Of a DNA stretch of 64,000 bases, positions 8,765 to 18,456 are shown one piece after another. Under the pieces are notes generated by a model. It saw only the letters and a list, made by a program, of their open reading frames with translations. It did no database searches and was not told the origin of the DNA. Location of the stretch: NCBI GenBank assembly GCA_963779845.1, contig CAVZZV010000001.1, positions 248,001 to 312,000 on the forward strand. The letters run 5' to 3'. The translations under genes were made by a program, and so were the position numbers. The DNA is from CAVZZV01 sp963779845 (GTDB lineage: Bacteria; Bacteroidota; Bacteroidia; Bacteroidales; GCA-2748055). The first letter of the stretch is position 1. The number at the start of each line of letters is the position of its first letter.

Positions 8765-9456
8765 GACTCCATCATATCGATAAGCATTATGGCCCACTGG
8801 AAATATTCAGGGATTTTTCGGTTGACTTCATAAAACACCGGATCAATTGCATCTTCGGACCCTCAGGTTGTGGGAAAACTACACTCCTGAATATTATTGG
8901 TGGATTGACTCTTCCGGACGCGGGGAGCCGTGAAGATTTTCAGGAACTGGGCATTTCCTATGTATTTCAGGAACCACGACTTCTTCCCTGGAAAACTGTG
9001 GAGGAAAATATCGCTTTTGTATTAAAGGAGGATATGGAAGATGCATCCATCAGGAATATCCTTAAGGAACAGTTAAATAATATGCAGCTTACGGAATTTG
9101 CCCATTATTACCCTGCACAGTTAAGCGGGGGAATGAAACAACGTGTATCCCTGGCCAGGGCATTTTCCTTCAGGTCGGATGTAATCCTTATGGATGAGCC
9201 ATTCAAAGCGGTGGACCGGAAACTGAAGAACAATCTCATAGATCAGTTTAACACCCTATGGAAAGAGGATAAGAGGACCGTCATTTACGTGACCCATGAA
9301 ATAGACGAGGCGGTGAAGGCCGGACAAAACATTATACTTTTGAGTAAGCCGCCGGTCAGAATTATAGGGGAGTTTGTGGTTCCCGTGGGGGAGCAAAAAA
9401 TTAAGCTGATGAGGGAAGAAATACTTCAATTAATGGATGAGGAGGAAGAGATATAG
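8749..9456 (+). CDS. ABC importer ATP-binding protein (SsuB/TauB type)
   Basis: 235 residues. Walker A GPSGCGKTT at 37-45, Q-loop FQEPRLLPW, signature LSGGMKQRVSLARA, Walker B VILMDEPF and the switch His in VTHEIDEA. It overlaps the permease gene by 16 bases and is the last gene of the operon, ending 13 bases from the convergent ribF. The segment between Walker A and the Q-loop is slightly short for the family. Confidence 0.88.
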   Translation: MAKILRLHHIDKHYGPLEIFRDFSVDFIKHRINCIFGPSGCGKTTLLNIIGGLTLPDAGSREDFQELGISYVFQEPRLLPWKTVEENIAFVLKEDMEDASIRNILKEQLNNMQLTEFAHYYPAQLSGGMKQRVSLARAFSFRSDVILMDEPFKAVDRKLKNNLIDQFNTLWKEDKRTVIYVTHEIDEAVKAGQNIILLSKPPVRIIGEFVVPVGEQKIKLMREEILQLMDEEEEI

Positions 9457-9469
9457 CGTGATTTTATGA

Positions 9470-10399
9470 TTAAAAAATCAGTTCCTTAATTTCCCTTACA
9501 GATTCCTCCACCAGCATGGAAGATATCGCACCGTAAACCGGAAGAATCTGTTTATGCACGAAAACAATAACGGTTTCATCAAGAAAATATTCTGAATTTT
9601 CGAAGGCACATATCTCCATGCGAAGTGCCGGGGAATGTGGGATGCTGTTGATAGAGGTGTCGGAAATAACAATCATTCCCCTTTCTGTAATCCCATTGCC
9701 CTGAATAGTTACAGCATAAATCCCATTCGGGGGAATCAGTTTCGTCTTATCCTCAATTTCAAGAAGGTGGAGCTTAGTGACCCGAATATCTGGTTCTCCC
9801 TTTTGCATGGTGAAACGCCCTTGTATAAAATAGAAGTGATCGAGGTAAGCACTGGCCCGTTGAATTTCCCCTTCCAGAAGTGCCTTCCTGATCTTGGTGG
9901 AACTGACGCTATCTTGCTGTACATCCTGCCCGGGGATTTCTTCAACTTCAAAACCATGTATCCGGCCAAGCCTGAACAAATACTCAAGGTCTCCCCTTCT
10001 GCCATTCCCAAAATGATGATTGAACCCTATTACAATCATTTTTGCATGTAGTTTTCCGATGAGGATTTGCTCAACGAAATCTTCCGCTGACATCGTGGCA
10101 AATTTTTTGGTGAAATTAATGACGACCAGATGATCCAGACCTGTTTCTTCCAGCAATATAATTTTTTCTTCTGGGGAACATATCAACAGCATCTCCTTCC
10201 CCTGATTCTCCGGATACAGAACCTTTCTGGGATGGGGATGGAAGGTCACAAGTACGGTTTCCCCCGAAATATCTTTGGCCAGCTTACGCAACCTGCGGAT
10301 AATAGTCCGGTGACCGAGATGCACTCCATCAAATGAACCGGTTGTGACTACCGGGTTCTTTATTTCAGTGATGTTATCGAGCGAGTAATGAACTTGCAT
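9470..10399 (-). CDS. ribF: Bifunctional riboflavin kinase / FAD synthetase
   Basis: Makes FMN and FAD from riboflavin. The ATG at 10399 (MQVHYSLDNITEIKNPVVTT) gives 309 residues, the usual RibF length; the longer frame to 10465 adds 22 unlikely residues. The FAD synthetase nucleotidyltransferase motif GSFDGVHLGHRTII is near residue 20, and SSTKIRKALLEGE near 165 belongs to the same domain. The C-terminal third is the riboflavin kinase barrel, more diverged than usual. It lies just downstream of rex; the neighbouring hydrogenases and Etf need its flavins. Confidence 0.9.
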   Translation of the reverse strand: MQVHYSLDNITEIKNPVVTTGSFDGVHLGHRTIIRRLRKLAKDISGETVLVTFHPHPRKVLYPENQGKEMLLICSPEEKIILLEETGLDHLVVINFTKKFATMSAEDFVEQILIGKLHAKMIVIGFNHHFGNGRRGDLEYLFRLGRIHGFEVEEIPGQDVQQDSVSSTKIRKALLEGEIQRASAYLDHFYFIQGRFTMQKGEPDIRVTKLHLLEIEDKTKLIPPNGIYAVTIQGNGITERGMIVISDTSINSIPHSPALRMEICAFENSEYFLDETVIVFVHKQILPVYGAISSMLVEESVREIKELIF

Positions 10400-10503
10400 G
10401 AAAGAGAATGAAAACTGGTCAAATTTATGAAAAATAAACCAACTTTTTAATTTTAAGGAATACAATACAGGCTGTAAGAACCAAATCTTTAAGGCCGGGG
10501 CTG

Positions 10504-11145
10504 TTAAGAATTATGCTGTTTCTTCACAAAATAGGCAACCTTTTCCAGTGAGGTAATCATATCGTATTCCTCCAGGTACACACCAGCGGGAACATTGATG
10601 GGAACCGTCGTAAAATTAAGGATACCCGTTATCCCGGCTTCCACAAGCCTTTCACAGGTATCCATGGCAGCCTCGGAAGGAACCGTAAGCAAGGCAATGG
10701 AAATATGAAGTTCATTAACTAATTCAGGGAGTTGCTGCATCGGGAAACATTTGACCCCTGATATTACCCGGTCCACCTTTGAAGGATCGATATCGAAAGC
10801 GGCCACAATATTCAGCTTTGACCGTTTGCCCATGAAATAATGGGTAATGGCTCGGCCGAGGTTTCCCATGCCGACAATAGCTATGTTCAGGCCATCCTCA
10901 GAATCAATAATGGTTCCAATGACATCAATAAGGTCTTTGACCTCGTAACCTTTACGTTGCATATTGCTGCTGTAACCAATGAACATGATGTCCCTTCTTA
11001 CCTGCACGGCCGTAATATTGTGAAGTTCGGCAAGTTCATGGGAATAGATATGAGTCTTACCCTGTGCCAGACAATTGTAGAGGGATCGACGGTATTCGCT
11101 GAGCCGTTCAACCGTTTTCTCCGGCAATTTGATGGATTTGATCAT
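10504..11145 (-). CDS. rex: Redox-sensing transcriptional repressor Rex
   Basis: 213 residues. Residues 1-80 form a winged helix with the recognition-helix wording ITAVQVRRDIMFIGY (44-58). The Rossmann domain has VGMGNLGRA (91-99) and the acidic residue after the second strand (AAFDIDPSK). Rex dimers bind operators when NADH is low and release them when NADH is high. It is the last gene of hydrogenase operon 1, about 30 bases after the receiver-kinase gene. Tandem Rex-like palindromes precede both hydrogenase operons, so I expect autoregulation and control of both. Confidence 0.93.
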   Translation of the reverse strand: MIKSIKLPEKTVERLSEYRRSLYNCLAQGKTHIYSHELAELHNITAVQVRRDIMFIGYSSNMQRKGYEVKDLIDVIGTIIDSEDGLNIAIVGMGNLGRAITHYFMGKRSKLNIVAAFDIDPSKVDRVISGVKCFPMQQLPELVNELHISIALLTVPSEAAMDTCERLVEAGITGILNFTTVPINVPAGVYLEEYDMITSLEKVAYFVKKQHNS

Positions 11146-11175
11146 AAAAGTTTGCTTAAGCTATGGGGGTTATAA

Positions 11176-12319
11176 TTATTTTAACAATACCTGGTTGTTG
11201 ATCAGTGGCAGATTAACCTCGAAGATACTCCCTTGGTCCGGCACACTGACCACTGAAATTGATCCTTTATAGAGCTCTGCAATCTTGCGTACAATGGAGA
11301 GGCCTAAACCGCTTCCGGCGATATTTTTCGTCTTCTCGTTTTTAATCCTTACAAATTCTTTAAACAGCATGTTGGTCTCCTCTTCGTTCATTCCGATCCC
11401 TGTATCTTTTACAATTATAGTGATTTTTTCTTCAAGCTTGATAATTTCGAGACTAACATGGCCGTCATTTTTATTGTACTTAACAGCATTTGATAATAAA
11501 TTGTTGAAAATGATTTCCATATCTCCCGGATCTGCTTCAATTTTTATATCGTTCTCTGCGATAAGGTTAATGTTAATATTCTTTTGAATAGCATAGGGTT
11601 TTAGGATGCTGATGGAGTCTTTTGGCCAGATTTCGTAAATCGATCATTTTGATCTTTTCCTTTTTCCTTTCGAGCCGGATTTTCGTGAAATCCAAAAGAT
11701 CCATGATGAGGCTGCGCATCCCATTAACCCTTTCAAGTGCCCGGTTTATCATGTGTTCATAATCCTCCAGACTATCACCGGGTTTCTTATCCCTAAGGAT
11801 ATTGAGATAACCTTCAATGGCATTTAAGGGAGCTTTGAGTTCATGGGAGAGAATCGAAATGAACTGGTATCTAATTTTTTTTCCTTCATTCTTCATTTTT
11901 CTGGTAATCCTGCGAAGAAACATCTGTTTGGTGATATTATCGATGGACGATTTCAGTTCCTGGGGCGTGAAGGGTTTGGGAATGAAATCATATGCCCCAT
12001 CATCAGTGGCCTTTACAGCGATTTCAAGGGATGCATAGGAGGTAATCATTGCCACCATCATATCATATTTCTTCTGGCGGATATACTCAAGTACCTGCAT
12101 GCCTTTAATCCCCGGAAGCTTATTATCCAAAAGGACGATATCCGGTTTGTCGCGGTCTATGATCTCAATCCCCTCCTCGCCTGTACCTGCCTCAATGCAA
12201 ATAAAATTGTAATCTTCATCCATAAAGGGATAACTTACTATATGTTTCCCAAGGATCCGGCTTATGCCTGAACGTATTCCCGGTTCATCATCTACAATAA
12301 GCACTTTTAATGATTCCAT
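11176..12319 (-). pseudogene. Receiver-histidine kinase hybrid, split by a single-base frameshift
   Basis: The upstream frame (12319 to 11573) has a receiver domain with probable phospho-acceptor D65 (IVLLDNKLPG) and the conserved Lys in FIPKPF, then a HisKA helix with H159 in SHELKAPLNAIEGY. It then runs into an early stop. The next frame carries the linker KPYAIQKNIN and the ATPase domain (NNLLSNAVKYN, DTGIGM, GSGLGLSIV) ending at 11176. Dropping one base from the AAAA run (TTTT at 11620-11623 on the plus strand) joins them into one protein of about 380 residues. No membrane segment: a cytosolic kinase, presumably relaying from the sensory hydrogenase kinase upstream. Confidence 0.85.
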
Positions 12320-12321
12320 AA

Positions 12322-12711
12322 TTATCTCAGGAGTTTTTCAATTTCCATTTTTAATTGTTCCGGACGGATGCCTTTTTCGAGATAGGAATCCGCTTTTATC
12401 CATCGTTTATCTTCATCGGAGGTAAGCCCGAAGGACATTCCTGTTTCTGCCGAAACGGCTGTGGCAATGATTACCGGAACAGACGGATATTTTTTCCTGA
12501 TCTTATAGCTAAGAATAAATCCGCTGTCATCATTTTCCATCATAAGATCGAGAATGGCAAGATCGGGCTTCAGCTTTGAGAGTATCTCTTCAGCTTCCCT
12601 TTGGGTCTCGGCGCTTACCACATCATATCCCCATCGTTCTAATTGATACCGCAGCTGGAAAAGATAATCGAAATCATCATCAGCTACAAATATTATTTTC
12701 TTTTTGATCAT
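12322..12711 (-). CDS. Single-domain response regulator
   Basis: 129-residue receiver domain without an output domain. Acidic pocket VADDDFD (9-15), probable phospho-acceptor D55 in LAILDLMM, Thr84 and Lys113 (YLEKGI). An insertion of about 15 residues sits between beta-4 and beta-5 (GMSFGLTSDEDKRWIKAD). Two bases separate its stop from the hybrid kinase start, and the sensory hydrogenase kinase lies just upstream, so it is probably a relay between these two kinases. Confidence 0.88.
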   Translation of the reverse strand: MIKKKIIFVADDDFDYLFQLRYQLERWGYDVVSAETQREAEEILSKLKPDLAILDLMMENDDSGFILSYKIRKKYPSVPVIIATAVSAETGMSFGLTSDEDKRWIKADSYLEKGIRPEQLKMEIEKLLR

Positions 12712-12744
12712 AATGAGTAAATTTTAAAAGCAAACCTATGGGGT

Positions 12745-14808
12745 TCATCTTCTCGGTATTTGTATTTTAAAGCGGGTAAAAGTAGGCCCATCCATGGGAT
12801 TGGCATTGGAATCTACACGAATGCTTCCCTTATGCATTTTTATCACTCCGTAGGCTGTAGCAAGACCCAGCCCCGTCCCCTTTCCAATTCCCTTGGTCGT
12901 AAAGAAGGGTTCAAAAACTTTTTGGAGGTTTTCTTCACTTATGCCCGTTCCGGTATCAGTGATTAGAATCCGGAGTTCCCTTTCCTCATCTTCCAGGGAT
13001 ATAGTGATTTTTCCTCCTAAGGTCATAGCCTCGACAGCGTTTTTAATCAGGTTGGAAATTGCCTGTACCATTTGCTCCTCGTCTATTTCGGCAAAGGGGT
13101 TTTTCAAAGAGGAAAACACTTCAATTTCAACATCCTTTGGCACGATCACTGAACCGATACTTTTGCGCACCAGTTCATTGAGGTCGCTTTCCATGTGGTT
13201 AACCTGATTTTTCCTGGCAAAATTCAGCAGTCCTGCAACGATTCTTTTACAACGTTCAGCTTGCCCGACCACCAGTTGCAAATCCTGGTAACTTTCAGAA
13301 TCAACCGGGGTTTCTTCCAACAGAATGTTTGCGTACATGATTACCACGCCCAGGGGATTATTTAATTCATGGGCAATCCCGGCCGAAAGCTGACCCATAT
13401 GCGCGAGCTTTTCGGTCTGTTTCAAGGTTTGCTGAACAGACATTAGCTTTTGATTGGAAACTGCCAGTTCGTCTATGGAATGATGCAACTGATCAATCGT
13501 ATAGGGGAGGCACATTTCTATCTCTGCCAACCCTTTGGTAATAGCTATCGCGTGGTTACGACAGGTATCGTAGCCACATGCGCCGCAGTTCAAATGATCC
13601 GCTTCGCTGAATTTATTCATCTGCCGGAGTACTTCACTGGTTTGTTGTTCAGAGGGATCAGGAATGCGCTGATTATCAAGTCCGAATGCCCGGCTAAGAT
13701 CAATAAGAGAGGATGCATCTATTTCCTTTTGCCACTTCTCGTAGTCGAACCCAAGAAGTTTCTCCCTGACATAATTCATAATGAGAGACCGTCGCTGAAA
13801 TTTTTTGCCATTTTTTGATGTTCCCGGACCCATAATACAACCTTCACAGCAGAGAAGTTCGAGATGTTCCCCTTCAATCACCCCCGCCTGGTATTCCCTG
13901 ATAGCTTCCTGAAAATCGACCCTCCCTTCAGCAACGATAACATTCCGCTCAATCTCCTCTTCGGAGAGGTTGACCGTTTGCAGCAAACCTCTGCTTATGG
14001 GGAAAATAGCTCCCTTTCCCCCAAAAGGGGTATCAAATTCCGAAGTCGGGTCTTTCCCGGCTATAAGCCCCGATTTAGCGATCATGTCCCTGAGTTCCAC
14101 GAAGGTTAATTTCTCATCTACCTCAGCGGATTCTGCTTTTTTCGCAATACATGGTCCAATAAATACCAGTCGGATGTTTTTCCCGTAAGCTTTTTTAAGG
14201 TATCTCGACATGGCCACCATGGGCGAAACGACGGGGGCAAGACTCCCGATAAGTTCAGGATGGTATTTTTCGATGTATGAAACAATTGCAGGGCAATCAG
14301 AGGATATGTACCCATTTATGCCCTTTTTGCGAATTAATTTTCGGTATTCAAGGGCTACCAGATCAGCCCCGAAGGCAACCTCAAAAACTTTGCGAAACCC
14401 AAGAGACCGAAGGGTTCCCACCAGGGTTCTGTAGTTTTCAAAATCGGTAAATTCGGAAATAAAACTTGGAGCAAGCATGGCATAAACCTCCTGACCGGAA
14501 TCAAGAAGCATTTTTACCTTATCCTGCGAATGAAGAAAAACCTTGGCACCCTGACTGCATACCCGGGTACAATTACCACAGGCGATGCATCTTTCGGGTA
14601 CTACCTCCGCCTGACCATTGATGATTTTTATAGCTTTTACCGGACATTCCCGGACGCAGGTATAACATACCCGGCATTTGTCCTTAATGGTATACACCAG
14701 TTCAGCAGGAAAGGATTGAAGGGCTGTTGCAGGCATATCAGGCATTTTCATTGGTTCGGAAAGCGACATGGATAAGTCCTTTGGCTTTTTCAGCATCAGC
14801 TCCTTCAA
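12745..14808 (-). CDS. Sensory [FeFe]-hydrogenase/histidine kinase fusion (group C-like)
   Basis: 687 residues. Order: two [4Fe-4S] motifs (C45/48/51/55 and C74/77/80/84); an [FeFe]-hydrogenase domain (about 105-355) with H-cluster ligands C172 (SSDCPAI), C220 (IGPCIAKK), C320 and C324; a FeS domain (C408/411/416, C433); then HisKA with H480 (GIAHELNNPLG) and an ATPase domain (DTGTGI, GKGTGLGLA). The proton-shuttle cysteine before the first ligand is Asp171, as expected for a sensor rather than a turnover enzyme. Proteins of this layout are classed as putative H2 sensors linked to kinases. The ATG at 14808 overlaps hydA by 71 bases; ATGs at 14769, 14751 and 14736 are alternatives. Confidence 0.88.
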   Translation of the reverse strand: MKELMLKKPKDLSMSLSEPMKMPDMPATALQSFPAELVYTIKDKCRVCYTCVRECPVKAIKIINGQAEVVPERCIACGNCTRVCSQGAKVFLHSQDKVKMLLDSGQEVYAMLAPSFISEFTDFENYRTLVGTLRSLGFRKVFEVAFGADLVALEYRKLIRKKGINGYISSDCPAIVSYIEKYHPELIGSLAPVVSPMVAMSRYLKKAYGKNIRLVFIGPCIAKKAESAEVDEKLTFVELRDMIAKSGLIAGKDPTSEFDTPFGGKGAIFPISRGLLQTVNLSEEEIERNVIVAEGRVDFQEAIREYQAGVIEGEHLELLCCEGCIMGPGTSKNGKKFQRRSLIMNYVREKLLGFDYEKWQKEIDASSLIDLSRAFGLDNQRIPDPSEQQTSEVLRQMNKFSEADHLNCGACGYDTCRNHAIAITKGLAEIEMCLPYTIDQLHHSIDELAVSNQKLMSVQQTLKQTEKLAHMGQLSAGIAHELNNPLGVVIMYANILLEETPVDSESYQDLQLVVGQAERCKRIVAGLLNFARKNQVNHMESDLNELVRKSIGSVIVPKDVEIEVFSSLKNPFAEIDEEQMVQAISNLIKNAVEAMTLGGKITISLEDEERELRILITDTGTGISEENLQKVFEPFFTTKGIGKGTGLGLATAYGVIKMHKGSIRVDSNANPMDGPTFTRFKIQIPRR

Positions 14809-16468
14809 AAAATTCAGCGTATACCTTTTTTATCATCGGATTTTTCGGGACCACTTTAAAAGGATCTTTATTGTCCATATCATAAATTGCTCTGGTCCGG
14901 TTTCGCACAATCATTTCATCTTTCTTTATAGGCTGTCCGCCGCCATTCACACATCCGCCCGAACAAGCCGATATCTCAATTATATCGTAGTGCTTCCTTC
15001 CAGAGCTTATCTCTTCGATTAATTTTACCGCGTTGGCCATTCCCGAGACAGCTGCCACAGAAATTACTCTGGAGCCAATTTTGAGGTTCATCTCCTTAAG
15101 CGGGCGATTGAGCCGAAGCTTATTCAAACGTGGAGAGGGAAGCTCTTTTCCAATATATTGGAAGTAAATTGTCCTGAGCAAGGCTTCAAGCGCCCCGCCA
15201 GCTACTCCAGGAAGTTTGCCTGCAGAACCAGACGACACAAGAGGCTCATCTGCCGGCTCTGGCTCAAGTTGTAACATGTCGATACCATGTAACCGGATCA
15301 ACCGTACCAATTCGCGGGTGGTAAGAACGGTATCAATATCAGGTTTCCCGCCCGAGGTCATTTCCGGTCGTTGTGCCTCAGGCTTTTTAGCCGTGCAGGG
15401 ACTTACGGCAACAGAATAAATATCGGAAGGCTGAATGTTTTCTATACCGGCATACCAGGACCGTATCAGGGTAGCTACAATTTGTTCAGGTGATTTTATA
15501 GGTGAATTATTAGAAAGCAAGTCAGGTAGGAATTGCTCAGCATATTTTATCCAGGCAGGACAGGAACTGATTATCATTAGCTGGTTCCCGGACTTGTTCT
15601 CAAAATTCTTAATAAACTCCAGACTTTGCTCCATAATCACAATTTCAGCCCCTAATCCTGTATTGAAGACCTTGTCAAAACCAATTTTCCGGAGAGCAGC
15701 ATTTAAAATTCCATGAACATCGGCCGAAGGACGTACACCAAATTCTTCAGCGATAGCTGCTCCAACAACCGCAGAATATTGGACCACCACTTTCTTTTGA
15801 AGATCAAAAAAGGCCTGATCAATTTCAGAGAACTGCATTTTTTCCGTAAGGGCCCCTGTTGGGCATACAATGACACATTGGCCGCAGCTTATGCAATTGG
15901 AAAAATTCAATGGGTGTGACATGGTTGTGGCTACCTGCAGTTTACTTCCCCGCTGGGTAAAGTCGAGTACGGAAACTGCCTGCCTCTCCTCACAGACCCG
16001 GACACATCTCCCACACAAAATACATTTTGCAGGATCACGGACGATCCCAGGACTGGATTTATCGATTTTATATTTTACCTTTCGTCCAGGAATTCTTCTT
16101 TCCCTGACATATAAGTCTTCAGCCATTTTTTGAAGCTCACAGCTTCCATTTTTTTCACAATAAAGACAATCATCAGGATGATTGGAAAGCAGGAGTTCCA
16201 CAATGGTTTTCCTGGCTTTTAGGACTCTGGGAGTATGAGTGGATATCCTCATCCACTCTTCCACTGGATAGGAACAGGAGGATATAAGACCCTCTTTTCC
16301 CTCCACCTCGACAACACACATCCGACAAGCACCCGTAGGAGTAAATTCCTTCATGTTGCATAAGGTGGGTACCTGGATGCCACTTCTCCTCAGCGCAGTA
16401 AGGATCGTTTCTCCTTTTCGTGCCTGAATGGGTCTTTTATTCACTTCTATATTGAAAACCATATTCAC
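14738..16468 (-). CDS. hydA: [FeFe]-hydrogenase catalytic subunit, HydA of operon 1, with altered active-site loop
   Basis: 576 residues with the NuoG-like layout: [2Fe-2S] (C37/48/51/65), His-Cys cluster (H97, C101/104/110), two [4Fe-4S] (C149-159 and C192-202), then the H-cluster domain. All four cluster ligands are present: C303, C358, C502 and C506. Second-sphere residues differ from the standard enzyme: the loop reads ISSCPAW instead of TSCCPAW (S302 at the proton-shuttle Cys), SPCTAKK instead of MPCxxK, and SACSGGC instead of MACPGGC. It may be slow, reverse-biased or regulatory. It sits 29 bases after hydB and overlaps the sensory kinase gene. Confidence 0.9.
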   Translation of the reverse strand: MNMVFNIEVNKRPIQARKGETILTALRRSGIQVPTLCNMKEFTPTGACRMCVVEVEGKEGLISSCSYPVEEWMRISTHTPRVLKARKTIVELLLSNHPDDCLYCEKNGSCELQKMAEDLYVRERRIPGRKVKYKIDKSSPGIVRDPAKCILCGRCVRVCEERQAVSVLDFTQRGSKLQVATTMSHPLNFSNCISCGQCVIVCPTGALTEKMQFSEIDQAFFDLQKKVVVQYSAVVGAAIAEEFGVRPSADVHGILNAALRKIGFDKVFNTGLGAEIVIMEQSLEFIKNFENKSGNQLMIISSCPAWIKYAEQFLPDLLSNNSPIKSPEQIVATLIRSWYAGIENIQPSDIYSVAVSPCTAKKPEAQRPEMTSGGKPDIDTVLTTRELVRLIRLHGIDMLQLEPEPADEPLVSSGSAGKLPGVAGGALEALLRTIYFQYIGKELPSPRLNKLRLNRPLKEMNLKIGSRVISVAAVSGMANAVKLIEEISSGRKHYDIIEISACSGGCVNGGGQPIKKDEMIVRNRTRAIYDMDNKDPFKVVPKNPMIKKVYAEFFEGADAEKAKGLIHVAFRTNENA

Positions 16469-16497
16469 AAAGACTTTAATCCATTAATAAATCCTCG

Positions 16498-18456
16498 TCA
16501 ATTGAACGAAATCGAGTTAAATTTGCAGGCATCAAAACATACTCCGCAGCCAGTACATTTCTCACTAACGATAAAATAGGGATGCAAAGGGGTCCCAATG
16601 ATGGCATCAGCGGGACATTTTTTAGCACATAGGGAACATCCTGTGCAGGAATCTACCTGAATCGTGTAGGTTCGCAGCTCTTTGCAGCTATTCGAACGAC
16701 ATTTGCGGTCGAAAATATGCTCCTCATATTCATCCCTGAAATATTTAAGGCTACTAAGTACAGGATTTGGCGCGGCATGGCCAAGGCCGCAGAGGGAGGT
16801 ATCGCGCATTACTTCCGCGAGGCTTTCCAACTGCAGAACTCCCTTGAAACGTTCCAGAGTGGCATGGCTGTTTTCGTCCCCCGGCTTTTTGGTTATACTC
16901 TCCAGGATTTCAGACATTCTTCTGGTTCCTTCCCTGCAGGGGATGCATTTCCCGCAGCTTTGCATTTGCATGAAATTCATATAAAATTTTGCCAGGTCAG
17001 GGATACATGTCTCTTCGTCCAGGACAACAATACCCCCGCTTCCAATAGGAACACCCCTGGCTTTAAGGCTGTCAAAACTCAAGGGTACATCCAGCAGATC
17101 GACAGGGATTGTACAGCCGGATGGCCCCCCAATATGTACTGCTTTAATCTTTTTACCGGGATGGCAGCCCCCTGCAATTTCTTCCACCAGTTCCCTGAGA
17201 TTCATTCCCAAAGGTACCTCTATAAGCCCTGAATTAATGATCCTGCCGGAAACGGCAAATATTTTTGTCCCGTAATTGTTCTCTACTCCGGTTTCTTTAT
17301 AGTGTTTAGGCCCCATTTCGATGATTGCAGGGACATTGGAGAGCGTTTCAACATTATTTATTATAGTGGGTTTCCGATGTAATCCCTGTGTTGCAGGATA
17401 GGGGGGCTTGAATTTAGGCATGCCCCTTTTTCCCTCAATACTTCTGACCATAGCAGTTTCCTCTCCACAAACGAATGCACCCGGCCCCTTCCGGATAATA
17501 ATGTCGAGATTGAACCCGCTGCCAAAAATATCATGCCCGATAATCCCGAGATCATAAGCCCTTCCCAATGCCTGATCAAGCCGTTGTATAGAAAGGACAT
17601 ATTCACTCCGAATGTAGATGTACGCTTTTGTGGCACCAATCCCGTAAGCAGCAATTGCCATTCCTTCCACCAGAAGATGTGGATTTCCTTCCATGATCGC
17701 CCGGTCCATGAATGCCCCAGGATCACTCTCTTCAGCATTGCAAATAAGGTATTTTTGGTCGCCCGGTGTGTTGCAGGCAATTTTCCATTTGCTTCCCGTA
17801 AGATATCCGCTTCCAGATCGTCCTCTTAGGCCGCTTTCTTCAATAATACTGCAGATTTCCGAATAAGTGTATTGCCGGATCGTTTTTATAAAAGCTTTGT
17901 ACCCACCCCTTGCAATATACTCTTCGACTGAAAGGGGATCAATAATCCCGCAATCGCGCAGAATGGACCTTTTCTGTTTTGAAAAAAAGGGGAGTTCATC
18001 AAGGAATGGGATATCCTTCCAGGGTTCATGGGACTTGTTTCTTATCTGAGCCAGGAGTAGTGATTCGGGAATGGTATCATGAAAAATATCATCAAGAAGA
18101 GGGATTACTTTCTCAGAGCTGATATTTTTGAACAGGATTCGCGCTCTACCGGGAAGCTGCACACTTACCAGAGGCTCTGCAGAGAACAACCCGAGGGAGC
18201 CAGTGACATTTAATTCGCAGGCAATCCCCCGTTCCCTGATATAGCTTTGGATAGCCTCCAGGGTTTGCCCTGCTCCTGAGACGAGCCCGGATATCCCATA
18301 ACTTACATGAACATAGGGGACAGAAATATTTGTATGGCCCAGAGTGAGGATTTCTTCCTGCATTTTAGCAGAATATTCCGAAGGTTCTGTGTGAATGATC
18401 TCCTTCAGCCAGGAATCCGAATCAGTTTCGTTTTCAATAAACTTTTTTTTGGCCAT
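16498..18456 (-). CDS. hydB: Trimeric hydrogenase flavin subunit, HydB/NuoF-like, with cysteine-free thioredoxin domain
   Basis: 652 residues. Residues about 45-125 align with the thioredoxin-like [2Fe-2S] domain of the second HydB (35769-37562), but the four ligand positions are S52, G57, S87 and F91. The NuoF core follows: FMN/NADH region GLRGRSGSGYLTGSKW (209-224) and AEESDPGAFMDR, and the N3-type cluster motif CGKCIPC with a later SLCGLG. The C-terminus has two [4Fe-4S] motifs (CTGCSLCAKKCP, CTGCGVCFDAC). The usual GRGGAGFPTG loop is changed to GRSGSGYLTG. Overlaps hydC by 23 bases. Confidence 0.88.
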   Translation of the reverse strand: MAKKKFIENETDSDSWLKEIIHTEPSEYSAKMQEEILTLGHTNISVPYVHVSYGISGLVSGAGQTLEAIQSYIRERGIACELNVTGSLGLFSAEPLVSVQLPGRARILFKNISSEKVIPLLDDIFHDTIPESLLLAQIRNKSHEPWKDIPFLDELPFFSKQKRSILRDCGIIDPLSVEEYIARGGYKAFIKTIRQYTYSEICSIIEESGLRGRSGSGYLTGSKWKIACNTPGDQKYLICNAEESDPGAFMDRAIMEGNPHLLVEGMAIAAYGIGATKAYIYIRSEYVLSIQRLDQALGRAYDLGIIGHDIFGSGFNLDIIIRKGPGAFVCGEETAMVRSIEGKRGMPKFKPPYPATQGLHRKPTIINNVETLSNVPAIIEMGPKHYKETGVENNYGTKIFAVSGRIINSGLIEVPLGMNLRELVEEIAGGCHPGKKIKAVHIGGPSGCTIPVDLLDVPLSFDSLKARGVPIGSGGIVVLDEETCIPDLAKFYMNFMQMQSCGKCIPCREGTRRMSEILESITKKPGDENSHATLERFKGVLQLESLAEVMRDTSLCGLGHAAPNPVLSSLKYFRDEYEEHIFDRKCRSNSCKELRTYTIQVDSCTGCSLCAKKCPADAIIGTPLHPYFIVSEKCTGCGVCFDACKFNSISFN

